This document shows positions 10,480-18,511 of a stretch of DNA of 41,520 nucleotides, piece after piece. Origin of the DNA: Nitrososphaeria archaeon (GTDB taxonomy: Archaea; Thermoproteota; Nitrososphaeria; Nitrososphaerales; JACAEJ01); contig JARVKB010000021.1 of the NCBI GenBank assembly GCA_029775925.1, positions 1 through 41,520 on the forward strand. Reading direction: 5' to 3'. The position numbers were made by a program, and so were the translations under genes. The notes under the pieces are model-generated. The model was given only the letters and a program-made list of their open reading frames with translations. It searched no databases and was not told the DNA's origin. How positions within the stretch are numbered: position 1 is the stretch's first letter; every line of letters begins with the position of its first letter.

Positions 10480-10940
10480 CTTCTTTCGCCTTCTGCCTTA
10501 AATACTGCTTCAGATAATTTCTTCATCTGAACTATATAAGGCCTAAGAAGTCTGTTTGCTACCCTTTCTTTTCCTTCTGAAATCTTTTCTAAAGCCTTGA
10601 TAGGATCATCCAAATAAGTTTCTTCTATCAGCTTAAGTTCCTTCAACCTTTTTAGCATTAAATAAAAATAGATACCATAGCCTTTCTCCGTAGGATTATT
10701 TCCATCAATCTTACCTCCTTTTCTCAATTCGCTCTTTACCTTTTCATAAATATCCTTACTAGCTTTTGCATAACAAAAGCTAAGAGCTGGAACGAGACCT
10801 ACATCCTCTATAAGGCTTGGTATCTCTCTACACCTGCTTCTAAAGCTCTTACCTATTTCGCTTTGTTCTTTATTCTCTAATGATTCTAATAAATCCTTGA
10901 AATCTTTTATGGCGATAAGTATGTGGTCATTTGTACTCAT
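10476..10940 (-). CDS. cmr5: Cmr5, small (Cas11-type) subunit
   Basis: This small helical protein of 154 residues forms the minor filament alongside Cmr4 and Cmr2. The pattern FRSRCREIPSLIEDVGLVPALSF (33-55, basic residues, P, G) matches the Cmr5 family. It overlaps cmr4 upstream by 14 nt and cmr1 downstream by 4 nt. Family assignment rests on size, helical composition, this motif and operon position. Confidence 0.88.
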   Translation of the reverse strand: MSTNDHILIAIKDFKDLLESLENKEQSEIGKSFRSRCREIPSLIEDVGLVPALSFCYAKASKDIYEKVKSELRKGGKIDGNNPTEKGYGIYFYLMLKRLKELKLIEETYLDDPIKALEKISEGKERVANRLLRPYIVQMKKLSEAVFKAEGERR

Positions 10941-11877
10941 TTAACTTTTCCCCCATGAATTCAAGCTTTACTATACCTCTCCCAATGGTCTCATTACCGC
11001 CTATAATCAGATAGTTCCCCGTTCTACTGAGTAGTTCATGGACCTTTTCCTTAACTTCACACGCTCTTTCCAATCCTCTCCCAATTTTCTTAGCCTTGGA
11101 ATATAAGAACATTGTAGCAAAGGTTGTGTTCCAAGGAACGTACTCCTCTGTCCATAAAGCACCTTCCTTAGCCGTTTTACTTTCTCTATCAATGGCTATT
11201 CGAGTTACTCTGACCAAAGATTTCTCTAGAGCTCTTAATGCATCATTATCATTAAGTATGATAAGCCTCCCTTGCTCTATATCAAATAATTTTTCGAGCT
11301 TTTCAATATTATCGGATTGATCAGTTTTACATTCTACACATATCTCTTCATTGATAACTAGTTTATTATTTAATACCTTAACTCCAAGAAGATCTTCAGC
11401 CTTTTTGGATGTTTGACATATACCATTACTTATCGATATATTTGATAATTCTTTTACATATTCATGCTTATTACTAATAATTCTCAAGAACTCGCTAAGA
11501 CGCTTAATTAATAATGGAGAAGTCACAAATGCATATACTCCTTCTAGACTCCTTACTGGAAATGTAACTGTAAATGCATCGAGTAGAGCTACTGCTGATG
11601 TGAACTTTTCTTCATCAGGTTCAGGACCAAATAGAACCTTTACATCATCTTCATCTTTACTTACATTAGGGAGTTGCCAAAATGCACTCTTTAAAGCTCC
11701 TTTAAGGCTTGATGAATATATAATGGGAAAACCAAGGTTATCCTTTTGAACTGGTAGGTCGATAATTCCACCTATCTTTCCTACGCCAGGATGAAGATTT
11801 GTAATAGCTTTAATTAAAACCAGTTCAAAATCCTCATACGGGCTTATAACGATATCATTTACACTCATTGTCCTCAA
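10927..11877 (-). CDS. cmr4: Cmr4, Cas7 backbone and target-RNA nuclease
   Basis: This is the repeated backbone subunit that cuts target RNA at 6-nt intervals. The text HPGVGKIGGIIDLPVQ (29-44) followed by GFPIIYSSSLKGALKSAF is the Cmr4 signature. D40, in the IIDLP turn, sits where the catalytic aspartate of the family is expected. Length (316) is usual. The longest frame starts with TTG overlapping the upstream stop (TTGA); an ATG three codons downstream (11868) is an equally good start, preceded by GAGG. It follows the CARF gene with no gap, suggesting coupled translation. Confidence 0.93.
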   Translation of the reverse strand: MRTMSVNDIVISPYEDFELVLIKAITNLHPGVGKIGGIIDLPVQKDNLGFPIIYSSSLKGALKSAFWQLPNVSKDEDDVKVLFGPEPDEEKFTSAVALLDAFTVTFPVRSLEGVYAFVTSPLLIKRLSEFLRIISNKHEYVKELSNISISNGICQTSKKAEDLLGVKVLNNKLVINEEICVECKTDQSDNIEKLEKLFDIEQGRLIILNDNDALRALEKSLVRVTRIAIDRESKTAKEGALWTEEYVPWNTTFATMFLYSKAKKIGRGLERACEVKEKVHELLSRTGNYLIIGGNETIGRGIVKLEFMGEKLNEYK

Positions 11878-12671
11878 CTTCCAAACATTACATGGTAGAG
11901 AAGTCTTCCTATAGGTGATATTTCATAGTAACCATCAACCTCTTTTATGAGCCAGTAATCGTCTTCCATTTGTTCAGCTAATTCTATGCCAAATTTTTTA
12001 TAAAAATCGTTCTTATCGATTCTCTTATTGATAAGCTCTATGAGAGGAGCAGAGAACTTTTCCATTAATTGGTAACGCCATTCGACAGGAAAACCAGGTA
12101 TGGCTACATGCATCTTAAAAAATTCATGCCTATAATATACCGGGATACCTTGAAGATTTGCTATTAAAGTCACAATTGAAGTCTCAGGTTTGAAACCACC
12201 AGTAGCACATATGTAGACCTTGTCATGTCCTTTATGCTTTTTTATAAGTCCCCATGTCTTTAAAGCTAGATTAGGTATTCCTTCGCGCTGAAATGATATC
12301 TCATCTTTATATCCTTTGATTACCTCTCTTATCGTATAAACCCCACGCTTTTTTAAATAGGATTGAAGAGCATATGAGCAAACATCGCCAACTTCTGTAT
12401 CTGTGTAAAGTAAGTAAGCTTGGTCGATCTTGCCCTTATCTAGAAAAGCCCACATAGTAGCTAACTCTGCGCATGCAGTATCTTTCTTATTCTCTAAGTA
12501 TTGCAATAACTTATTATGAAGTTCGTTTCTGTTTATAACTCCTGCTGTTAATCCTTTCTCTATATCCTCTATTCTTGTCGTGTTCTTTAAAATTTCTTTT
12601 ACTTCAACAACCTGACTCGCTGCGTTACTTATTAAACTCGCACCAACAGTAACAATATGGATTTTACTCAT
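11874..12671 (-). CDS. CARF-domain protein, APE2256-like; possible ring nuclease
   Basis: This 265-residue protein opens the cmr operon. Its Rossmann-like CARF fold shows the two ligand loops VTVGASLISNAA (7-18) and ICATGGFKPE (154-163). These are the hallmarks of the APE2256/Sso1393-type CRISPR family, which binds cyclic tetra-adenylate. S12 and K161 correspond to residues important in Crn1 ring nucleases. There is no HEPN domain (no R-x4-6-H) in the C-terminal part, which looks like a small winged-helix tail. A ring nuclease or a signal-sensing regulator is therefore more likely than a Csx1/Csm6 RNase. GGTGAT lies 7 nt before the ATG and a TATA box further upstream. Confidence 0.82.
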   Translation of the reverse strand: MSKIHIVTVGASLISNAASQVVEVKEILKNTTRIEDIEKGLTAGVINRNELHNKLLQYLENKKDTACAELATMWAFLDKGKIDQAYLLYTDTEVGDVCSYALQSYLKKRGVYTIREVIKGYKDEISFQREGIPNLALKTWGLIKKHKGHDKVYICATGGFKPETSIVTLIANLQGIPVYYRHEFFKMHVAIPGFPVEWRYQLMEKFSAPLIELINKRIDKNDFYKKFGIELAEQMEDDYWLIKEVDGYYEISPIGRLLYHVMFGS

Positions 12672-12716
12672 AAATTATATCACCATTGCTTTTAATCCTT
12701 TTATTCCCTTTTGGCT

Positions 12717-12726
12717 TAATATATAG
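12717..12726 (-). promoter_or_regulatory. TATA box of the cmr operon
   Basis: On the minus strand the sequence reads CTATATATTA, about 50 nt before the CARF start codon. The identical 10-mer precedes pstS, which supports it as the local consensus. A ribosome binding site GGTGAT (12679-12684) lies 7 nt before the ATG. Confidence 0.6.
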
Positions 12727-12796
12727 TTTTACAAGATATTTGTGGTCTCAATAGTAAAACGATCTTTTTTAGAAAAATAAGTAAAAAAAGGAATCA

Positions 12797-12821
12797 GAAT
12801 CTCATTAAAGAGAATTGAAAG
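12797..12821 (+). CRISPR. solitary perfect CRISPR repeat
   Basis: All 25 bases match the consensus of the large array, in the same orientation, over 9 kb away from it. It stands about 125 bp upstream of the CARF start codon and about 70 bp beyond the cmr TATA box, pointing away from the operon. It could be a one-repeat array that can still accept spacers, a leftover of a collapsed array, or a regulatory element. Confidence 0.9.
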
Positions 12822-13043
12822 TATCAAAATTGAGAAATGATCTTGCTAAGAAGATTGAGAATTAAATTAATACTTTAATGTAAAAAGATTAACAAAAAAC
12901 TTCTAGACAAACATATAAAGTTAAAATCAGCATCTTTCAGCATGCTCTCACAGAAAATTCTATCAAAAGATGTAGGGTACAACCTTTTAAGAAGATATTT
13001 ATATTTGCAAAATATTTCTATCATAAGTATTTAATATTGAAGG

Positions 13044-13391
13044 ATGAGAAAGTCTATGAAAGCCAAGAAAATGAATTATAGTTTAGGTGCACTTTTCGTT
13101 TTCGCCGTATCTTTAGGTGTAGCAGCAATAGTTTACAGTGGAGGTTTTCTCGCATTTGATCCATTAAACTTAATTGCATTTATCATCATCCCTCTTGGGG
13201 CCTACACGCTTATCTACGCTTTAAAAGTGCAGAGAGACTACTTGTATTACTTGAGTTGGGGGCTAATAATGTTTATCTTAGGTCTATCCTTCGCTCTTTA
13301 TAGGCTTGTGAATGTAATAGTATTGTTTGGCCTTTTACTTATTCTTCTTGCATCTCTAGGTTTGCTTGAATATTGGAGGAGAAAGATATGA
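13044..13391 (+). CDS. small membrane protein, four predicted helices
   Basis: The protein has 115 residues and no recognised family. After a short basic N-terminus it shows hydrophobic stretches near residues 12-32, 42-60, 68-85 and 88-108, separated by short charged loops, and ends with YWRRKI. It overlaps the next gene by ATGA, and that gene in turn abuts the SPFH/zinc-ribbon gene, so the three are probably one operon. A role as membrane anchor of that module is inferred from position only. An in-frame ATG at codon 5 is an alternative start. Confidence 0.75.
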   Translation: MRKSMKAKKMNYSLGALFVFAVSLGVAAIVYSGGFLAFDPLNLIAFIIIPLGAYTLIYALKVQRDYLYYLSWGLIMFILGLSFALYRLVNVIVLFGLLLILLASLGLLEYWRRKI

Positions 13392-13933
13392 ACGGAGAGA
13401 AGAAATCGGAAAAATTGGATAAGGTTCGTGAAGAAATGGGGTTGCTGGAAAGAATAGTTAGCTACGTTCCTGGGTATCGAGGATATAAGGAGAAAGAGCT
13501 GCGTAGGGAAAGTGATAGGCTTGTTAGGATGGCGATCGTTAACAGGCTTAGGATAGCTAAAGATAATATAAGAAAAAGCCTGGCTAACCCTGTTATTGTG
13601 CAGAAAATTTCTAGTGAAGATGTTTGGAGGTTTGATACGCTTGTATCCCGCCTTGATAGGGTAATACAGCGTATAGATAAGGCTGTTGCTGGATATGCTG
13701 GTATGTTCGATGCCGTCAAAGTTAGGGAGGATAAGCTTGACATGGTTGTTCAGCATGATTCGAGCTTAATAGAGAAGGCTGAAGCATTTAAGGCGAATGT
13801 TGAATCCATAGTCAGATTAGATCCTGGAAGAGAAGAGTGGAGAAGACTTATGGATGACTTAATATTAAGGACCGAGGAACTAGACACATTAGTCGATAGG
13901 AGGGTTGAAATTCTTAAGGGGTTGATGGATTAA
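13388..13933 (+). CDS. coiled-coil-like cytosolic protein of the SPFH module
   Basis: This soluble, charged, mostly helical protein of 181 residues carries the text LLERIVSYVPGYRGYKEKELRRESD near the N-terminus and GYAGMFDAVKVREDKLD in the middle. I associate this pattern with an uncharacterised family often found beside zinc-ribbon SPFH proteins. No catalytic motif is visible. The ATG overlaps the stop of the upstream membrane protein (ATGA) and is preceded by GGAGGA, so I prefer it to an upstream TTG. The next gene begins directly after its stop codon. Confidence 0.75.
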   Translation: MNGEKKSEKLDKVREEMGLLERIVSYVPGYRGYKEKELRRESDRLVRMAIVNRLRIAKDNIRKSLANPVIVQKISSEDVWRFDTLVSRLDRVIQRIDKAVAGYAGMFDAVKVREDKLDMVVQHDSSLIEKAEAFKANVESIVRLDPGREEWRRLMDDLILRTEELDTLVDRRVEILKGLMD

Positions 13934-14977
13934 ATGCCTAAGGTTATTGAATGGGTTGATATGAAAGAAAACGACATAGTCTGGAGGTATCCTAATGAGG
14001 AGATCGCTTGGGGAGACAATCTAATTGTTCACGAGTATGAGGCAGCTGTCTTCTTTCGAGATGGAAAAGCATACGATGTCTTCAGGGCTGGGAGACATGT
14101 CCTGACAACAGCAAACTTACCTTTGCTCACAAAGATATTATCGGTTATATCCGGGTTTGATAAAGTTCCATTTAGAGCGACAGTAATATTTGTCTCGCTA
14201 AAGCAGTTTTTGGGAAGATTCGGGGCCCAAGGCCAGACTAAGGAGCTAGCTCCCCTAAAGTTTTATGGCAGCTTCTGGTTTAGAATTGAGGAGCCTAACC
14301 TTTTTGTGAACGAGGTTATTGGCGGGCAGAGAGCATATACTACAAACAGCCTTCAAGACTTTCTTAGAGGATACTTCAATGAGAGATTAATCGACACATT
14401 GAGCCAATACTCGCTAACCGAAGTTTATGGTAAACTCGATGAAACCAGCTTCTTGGCGAAGAACATCCTTTATGATGCCTTTAAGAGGATAGGGTTAGAG
14501 TTAATCGATGTGAAGTTTGAAGGGATCGACACGACTCCTGAGTGGAGAGACAGAATATTCTTCTTAAGAACCGGGGTTTCAGCCAACGAGGTCTTGAGGA
14601 TGCAGACCGTTCAAAAGACTGCTGAGAGTCTATCGAAGAGCCCTGGTGCAGCTGTAGGCGCAGGTGTAGTAGTGATCCCACCATTATTCCAAACACCAGC
14701 AGCTCCAGCCACACCAGCGCAGCAATTTATATTATGTCCAAAATGTGGCTTCCAAAATCCATCAACAGCAAAGTTCTGTAGCAATTGTGGCGCTCCCCTA
14801 CAAGCAGCTACAGCTAGTTTAACATGCCCGAAATGCGGGACAACGAACCCAGCAGGAGCAAAATTCTGCATAAATTGTGGCTCACCACTACAATCTTCAA
14901 TTAAATGTCCGAAGTGTGGAAGCGAAGTTCAGCCAGGATCAAAGTTCTGCCAAAATTGTGGGGAAAAGCTGACTTAA
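13934..14977 (+). CDS. SPFH-domain protein with three C-terminal zinc ribbons
   Basis: Residues 1 to about 225 form an SPFH/band-7-like domain (EWVDMKENDIVWRYPNEEIAWGD, EYEAAVFFRDGK, AGRHVL). This is the 'virion core protein-like' type found in bacteria and archaea. After a Pro/Ala-rich linker come three CPKCG...CxNCG zinc ribbons at the C-terminus. SPFH proteins assemble into membrane-associated oligomers, and the ribbons may recruit partners. It is the third gene of a tight set with a four-helix membrane protein. The convergent neighbour also ends in a zinc ribbon. Confidence 0.85.
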   Translation: MPKVIEWVDMKENDIVWRYPNEEIAWGDNLIVHEYEAAVFFRDGKAYDVFRAGRHVLTTANLPLLTKILSVISGFDKVPFRATVIFVSLKQFLGRFGAQGQTKELAPLKFYGSFWFRIEEPNLFVNEVIGGQRAYTTNSLQDFLRGYFNERLIDTLSQYSLTEVYGKLDETSFLAKNILYDAFKRIGLELIDVKFEGIDTTPEWRDRIFFLRTGVSANEVLRMQTVQKTAESLSKSPGAAVGAGVVVIPPLFQTPAAPATPAQQFILCPKCGFQNPSTAKFCSNCGAPLQAATASLTCPKCGTTNPAGAKFCINCGSPLQSSIKCPKCGSEVQPGSKFCQNCGEKLT

Positions 14978-15067
14978 TAGATCCAAACAATAACAAGTAA
15001 CCTAACAGGCAATTGGGTGCCTACATCAATTTCTCAGATTTTATTCCATAAGGTTAGGGAAAGCAGT

Positions 15068-15664
15068 CTACGTTGTTCTTCTAGCGCTGCAATGAGGGCA
15101 TACCGTCTCTGTTTGTGGGAAGAGCGTTCCACAGTATTTACATGGAACCATAACTACTTCACGGATAACTTCCTTCTCCTTTATAACTGGAGCCGCTGCT
15201 GGCTGGGCAACTTGGATCTCAAGCGTCTGGCTCACGGCATCCGGCCTACCTTTAACTGCTACGACTCCCTTAATCGTCCATTTAACCATTCTATCTATTC
15301 CCTTTGAAGTCGGCTTCATAGTGATTGGGATTGGGATACTGAAGGGAAAGCTGCCTGAAAAATCCTTTGAGATATGCATGGGTCCACTAAGGCTTGGTTT
15401 TGTTGAGTATAGCGTAGCGGACTCCCAAACCTCCATAACAACATCTCTTTTCAAAGCTTGATCGTAAAACCTTTTCTGAACTTTAGCTGACTCAACACAC
15501 TGAACTTCACACCTGATGCCTTCAGCATCAAAATCCTCATTAGAAGACACTATTAGCTCTCCTTTAAGATCACTGCCGAGAAAGAAGACACTCTCGCTAA
15601 GATTTAACTTTAAGCTGACCTTTGGGGGCGTAACCTTCTCAGCCAGCTTCTTCAGAAATGACAT
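15068..15664 (-). CDS. arrestin/Spo0M-like protein with C-terminal zinc ribbon
   Basis: The 198-residue protein has a beta-rich body resembling the arrestin fold: LKLNLSESVFFLGSDLKGELIVSS, then FPFSIPIPITMKPTSKGIDRMVKWTIKGV. It ends with a short zinc ribbon, CKYCGTLFPQTETVCPHC. Bacterial relatives are annotated as Spo0M-like sporulation-control or arrestin-domain proteins. It converges on the SPFH gene, which also has zinc ribbons, so the two may act in the same membrane-associated process. That link is inference. Confidence 0.75.
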   Translation of the reverse strand: MSFLKKLAEKVTPPKVSLKLNLSESVFFLGSDLKGELIVSSNEDFDAEGIRCEVQCVESAKVQKRFYDQALKRDVVMEVWESATLYSTKPSLSGPMHISKDFSGSFPFSIPIPITMKPTSKGIDRMVKWTIKGVVAVKGRPDAVSQTLEIQVAQPAAAPVIKEKEVIREVVMVPCKYCGTLFPQTETVCPHCSARRTT

Positions 15665-16237
15665 GATGACCCTCCAACACTCTCTAAAACTGTAAAGCGT
15701 TAAGACTTAAAATATTTGCGCTTTGAGTAGTTTAACGATCCCTTCTCTCTTTGGGTAAACATATGTTAATTCTTAGGCTAGGTAAAAATGTTCATTTACT
15801 TTTATGTGAGGATGATCATTCTGTATCAGGTCATTAATGAGATATAGAAGCATGCTGCCGAAACAGTGAAGATAGCATTAAAAGCCAGCTCACTACCTGC
15901 CCTTGTATATGTCCAAAGATTGGAAATTAGTAGGAAACCATACAAGAATAACAGTCTCTATGAGTATACAGGAGGCTACCATCCAGCTATTATGCTTTTT
16001 AATGAATCTAAGAAAAAGCTAGTAGAGAACCCTAAATCAATTGAAAAATGCTTGTAAGAGAAATTGAAGAAAAATATGTATTTCTTTTCCCTTATGTAAA
16101 GAATCTCATTAAAAAATTGACTTTATATAGGAAGGGGGGATATCTTGGTTCATAACGGAGATATCATTAAAAAATTGAAATTAATTAAAAGTCTGTCATA
16201 ACTATTTATTAATATCATTAATTATGAAGTTCACATA
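15665..16237. other. intergenic region with decayed CRISPR repeats
   Basis: This AT-rich stretch has no convincing gene. An open frame at 15866-16057 (63 codons, GTG start) looks like neither a known protein nor a well-translated gene. The notable content is a pair of repeat-like sequences at 16101 and about 16160. Confidence 0.6.
16101..16182 (+). CRISPR. decayed two-repeat CRISPR relic
   Basis: GAATCTCATTAAAAAATTGA at 16101 and GATATCATTAAAAAATTGAA from about 16160 both resemble the array repeat GAATCTCATTAAAG...AATTGAAAG, with the same few bases lost in the middle. They are about 58 bp apart, close to the 60-66 bp array period, and in the same orientation as the large array. Best read as the remains of a second small array. 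Confidence 0.55.
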
Positions 16238-16702
16238 ATGAACGAAAAAATAAAAAAATCGATTGAAATTTTAGAAAAAGAGAATGTAAAATATAAATTG
16301 GTAGAGTTGCCTAAAAGCGGGATAACTTCAAAATCTGTTAAGGAAATGATAAATGTTAAACTTGAAGATATATGTAAAACGATAGTCCTTACTGATGGAA
16401 ATAAGAATTTTGTTGCAGGTTTTTTACAATCTAACAAAAATATAGATTTAGAAAAGATGAAAAAAATTTTTAATTTCAAAGAAATTAGATTGGCAAGAGC
16501 AAAGGAGCTTAAAGAATTTTTATGTTTAGCTCCAGGCGAAGTCTGCCCTTTATTGCTAAAAATCCCTATAGTTTTTGATTCTTCAGTCCTAAAAAAAGAA
16601 ATGGTTCATCTCGGATCTGGTGATATTCATTATGACCTTGAACTTAATCCAAAAGATCTCTTAAAGCTTGTAAATGCTAAAATTGAAAATATAAGCGAAT
16701 AA
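16238..16702 (+). CDS. YbaK/ProX-type aminoacyl-tRNA deacylase
   Basis: This 154-residue single-domain protein of the YbaK/EbsC superfamily hydrolyses mischarged aminoacyl-tRNA in trans. Family-typical text: CKTIVLTDGNKNFVAGF, then IDLEKMKKIFNFKEIRLARAKELKEF, then LAPGEVCPLLLKIPIVFD and GSGDIHYDLELNPKDLLKL. The conserved lysine in CKTIVL is the residue usually needed for activity. It stands alone, downstream of the CRISPR relic. Which amino acid it edits cannot be told from sequence. Confidence 0.88.
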   Translation: MNEKIKKSIEILEKENVKYKLVELPKSGITSKSVKEMINVKLEDICKTIVLTDGNKNFVAGFLQSNKNIDLEKMKKIFNFKEIRLARAKELKEFLCLAPGEVCPLLLKIPIVFDSSVLKKEMVHLGSGDIHYDLELNPKDLLKLVNAKIENISE

Positions 16703-16971
16703 ATATGGAGATTAAAATTAATAATTAAAGGCAATAGCTAAAATTGGATCTTTTTTACGTTAGGAGAATTAGAAAATCTAAGTAAAGACTCTGCTTAAAT
16801 CAAATTTTCATTTCAATTTTGCTATTCTATCTTCGGACTGATGATCCTTGAATTTTATAAAGAGTTAAACATAAAGTAAATGATGAGGTTAAAGCAACTG
16901 AAGTGATGTATCAAAAATTAAACTAGATAAGATAATAGTAGATAATAAAGTAATATGAAAATTCGATAAAA

Positions 16972-17703
16972 TTAAATCTTTGAGAGTATGCTTGAATATT
17001 TCTCCATTCTCATTATCTTCCCTTCAGGCTGTACTAACCATGTCATCCAGCAAAGCTCTATTGGTCTATATCCACATTCTAATGCAATCTCTTCAACTCT
17101 TTTGATAAATTTTATATCATCGTTAACAGGATCTAAACCAGCCTTAACCAAGATCTCATTTATTACCCTTTTAACTATTTTATCAGGCATTACAGTATCT
17201 ATTCCGCCCATCATTCTTAAGTATTGGAATGTTATCAGTCCAACGCCCTTGATTCTTCCAATAGGGTCTTCTCTCCATTTTTCAAGGCTAGCATTTTTAG
17301 CCCAAGTTCTTAATGCTTTTTTATCATCATCACTTAGAGTTGATAAGTAAGAAGCAATATTCTTAGCAATGATCCATGATCTCTCATTTTTCCATACCTC
17401 TCTTAATTCGTTGATATTCGCACTAGAAAGTTCTTTCAAATTTCTTATTCTTCCATTTTCTATGAATTTTTTGTTGAATTCCTCAACTTTTGGAACAACG
17501 GCTGTAAAGTAATTTAAGCCTATTGAAGTGAAGGATGCATCAACAACCATTAAAACTACGCTGCCTTTCCATCTTTCTGTTTTTAAGCATCTATCACAAT
17601 GCTCTTTTAATCCAGAAACTTTTTGCATATAAATATCAATAATCTCTTTTAACAAAGTTTTAACACATCCTAAAATAGAGCTTAAATATTGATATAAATG
17701 CAT
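16972..17703 (-). CDS. helix-hairpin-helix (HhH-GPD-like) protein of unknown role
   Basis: The 243-residue protein is mostly helical. The region DPIGRIKGVGLITFQYLRMMGGIDTVMPDKIVKRVI resembles the hairpin and following helix of HhH-GPD DNA glycosylases (PGVG...VDTH), with an aspartate at about the right place. The lysine and iron-sulfur cysteines of endonuclease III are not evident. N-terminal C36/C39 (DRCLKTERW) are the only paired cysteines. Function unknown; DNA repair is a guess from fold only. It is monocistronic, with an AT-rich gap before the MNT gene. Confidence 0.6.
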   Translation of the reverse strand: MHLYQYLSSILGCVKTLLKEIIDIYMQKVSGLKEHCDRCLKTERWKGSVVLMVVDASFTSIGLNYFTAVVPKVEEFNKKFIENGRIRNLKELSSANINELREVWKNERSWIIAKNIASYLSTLSDDDKKALRTWAKNASLEKWREDPIGRIKGVGLITFQYLRMMGGIDTVMPDKIVKRVINEILVKAGLDPVNDDIKFIKRVEEIALECGYRPIELCWMTWLVQPEGKIMRMEKYSSILSKI

Positions 17704-17760
17704 CTTTAAAGAAGAAAGAGTTTAATGTTATATATTAAAGCTAGATAATCTTAAAATTTA

Positions 17761-18075
17761 TTAAACTTTGAAAATCAAAATACCCTTCTCTTCTATTTCT
17801 TTAACAAAAGAAGGTCTATTCATTTTTAGCTTTTCATACTCATCAACAGTATAAAGGTGAAGTTGGAGATTACTGATTCCTAAACCTTCATAAATTTTTC
17901 TATAAATTTTATCCTTATCCTTGTTTTCAACAACAGCAAAGATATCAACATCACTTGCAACTGTATATCTATTTATAGCATAAGATCCAAAAAGCATGGC
18001 TAATCTTATTGGTAATTCTTTTGATAAATTCTTAACTCTATCCTTGAGAAGGGAAATAAGTTCGTCTTTACTCAA
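17761..18075 (-). CDS. MNT-type nucleotidyltransferase, antitoxin partner of HEPN
   Basis: This is a minimal nucleotidyltransferase of 104 residues. G30-S31 and D42-x-D44 (FGSYAINRYTVASDVDI) form the catalytic signature of the pol-beta superfamily. MNT proteins are encoded with HEPN proteins as toxin-antitoxin pairs and in known cases inactivate the HEPN partner by adenylylation. The start is TTG, overlapping the TGA that ends the ancestral HEPN frame (TTGA), so the two genes were translationally coupled. The catalytic motif is intact although the HEPN gene is not. Confidence 0.85.
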   Translation of the reverse strand: MSKDELISLLKDRVKNLSKELPIRLAMLFGSYAINRYTVASDVDIFAVVENKDKDKIYRKIYEGLGISNLQLHLYTVDEYEKLKMNRPSFVKEIEEKGILIFKV

Positions 18076-18458
18076 TTTTGTATATTCTTACAGAATTTGA
18101 CGATTTCTTCAGCATATGATATTAACCTCTTAGCCTCATATTAGTATAAACTTCAAATGGTGCTCCTTCAGGAATAGCGTTTGGATATCTTGTTGGTATG
18201 TATGCTTTATCTAGCTCCATTGCCTTGTTCCTTAATTCTTCTTCAACCTTATAGGTTTCTGGTAAATTAGAAAGAAGACCTGAGATGCTATGACCAAATG
18301 CTTCAGCACCGAGCCTTTGGTATACAGACTTTAACGCTTTTTCTGCTGCTTTCTGACTTAAGAAACATGCCCACTCAAAAATCCTCTCCCATCCCAAATT
18401 TTGCGTTCTGCAAATCTCTTTCTGCTTGTTTCATCCAGTCTCGGCTTCTCTCAACCAT
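18072..18458 (-). pseudogene. HEPN-domain gene with two compensating frameshifts
   Basis: The ATG at 18458 opens a frame reading MVERSRDWMKQAERDLQNAK, the usual HEPN start, but this frame soon stops. The protein continues in a shifted frame after a run of five T (complement of 18377-18381) as WACFLSQKAAEKALKSVY, the HEPN core. Near 18137-18145 it must shift back to the first frame to read EAKRLISYAEEIVKFCKNIQN, ending in a TGA that overlaps the MNT start. First and last frames are the same, so a +1 and a -1 change cancel. Reading through gives a normal 128-residue HEPN protein. Possible causes are real inactivation, assembly error or recoding. Confidence 0.8.
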
Positions 18459-18511
18459 TAATCTCCATTTTTTAAATGCTTTAATAGAATAAAAAGCTTA
18501 GCAATTACATT

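Larger units (their letters stand above)
12672..13043. other. intergenic region upstream of cmr operon with solitary CRISPR repeat
   Basis: These 372 bp are very AT-rich and hold the cmr promoter, a single perfect CRISPR repeat (12797-12821) and, nearer 13.0 kb, a TATA-like TATTTATATTT that could serve the rightward gene at 13,044. No second full repeat follows the solitary one. Confidence 0.7.

Noticed and set aside
12839-12862. Possible second, degraded repeat after the solitary CRISPR repeat
   Set aside because: GATCTTGCTAAGAAGATTGAG resembles the repeat only loosely, and the spacing (42 bp) does not fit the 60-66 bp array period.
15866-16057. 63-codon frame with GTG start
   Set aside because: No recognised motif, no ribosome site or operon partner, and it sits in a region with a CRISPR relic. 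Treated as chance.
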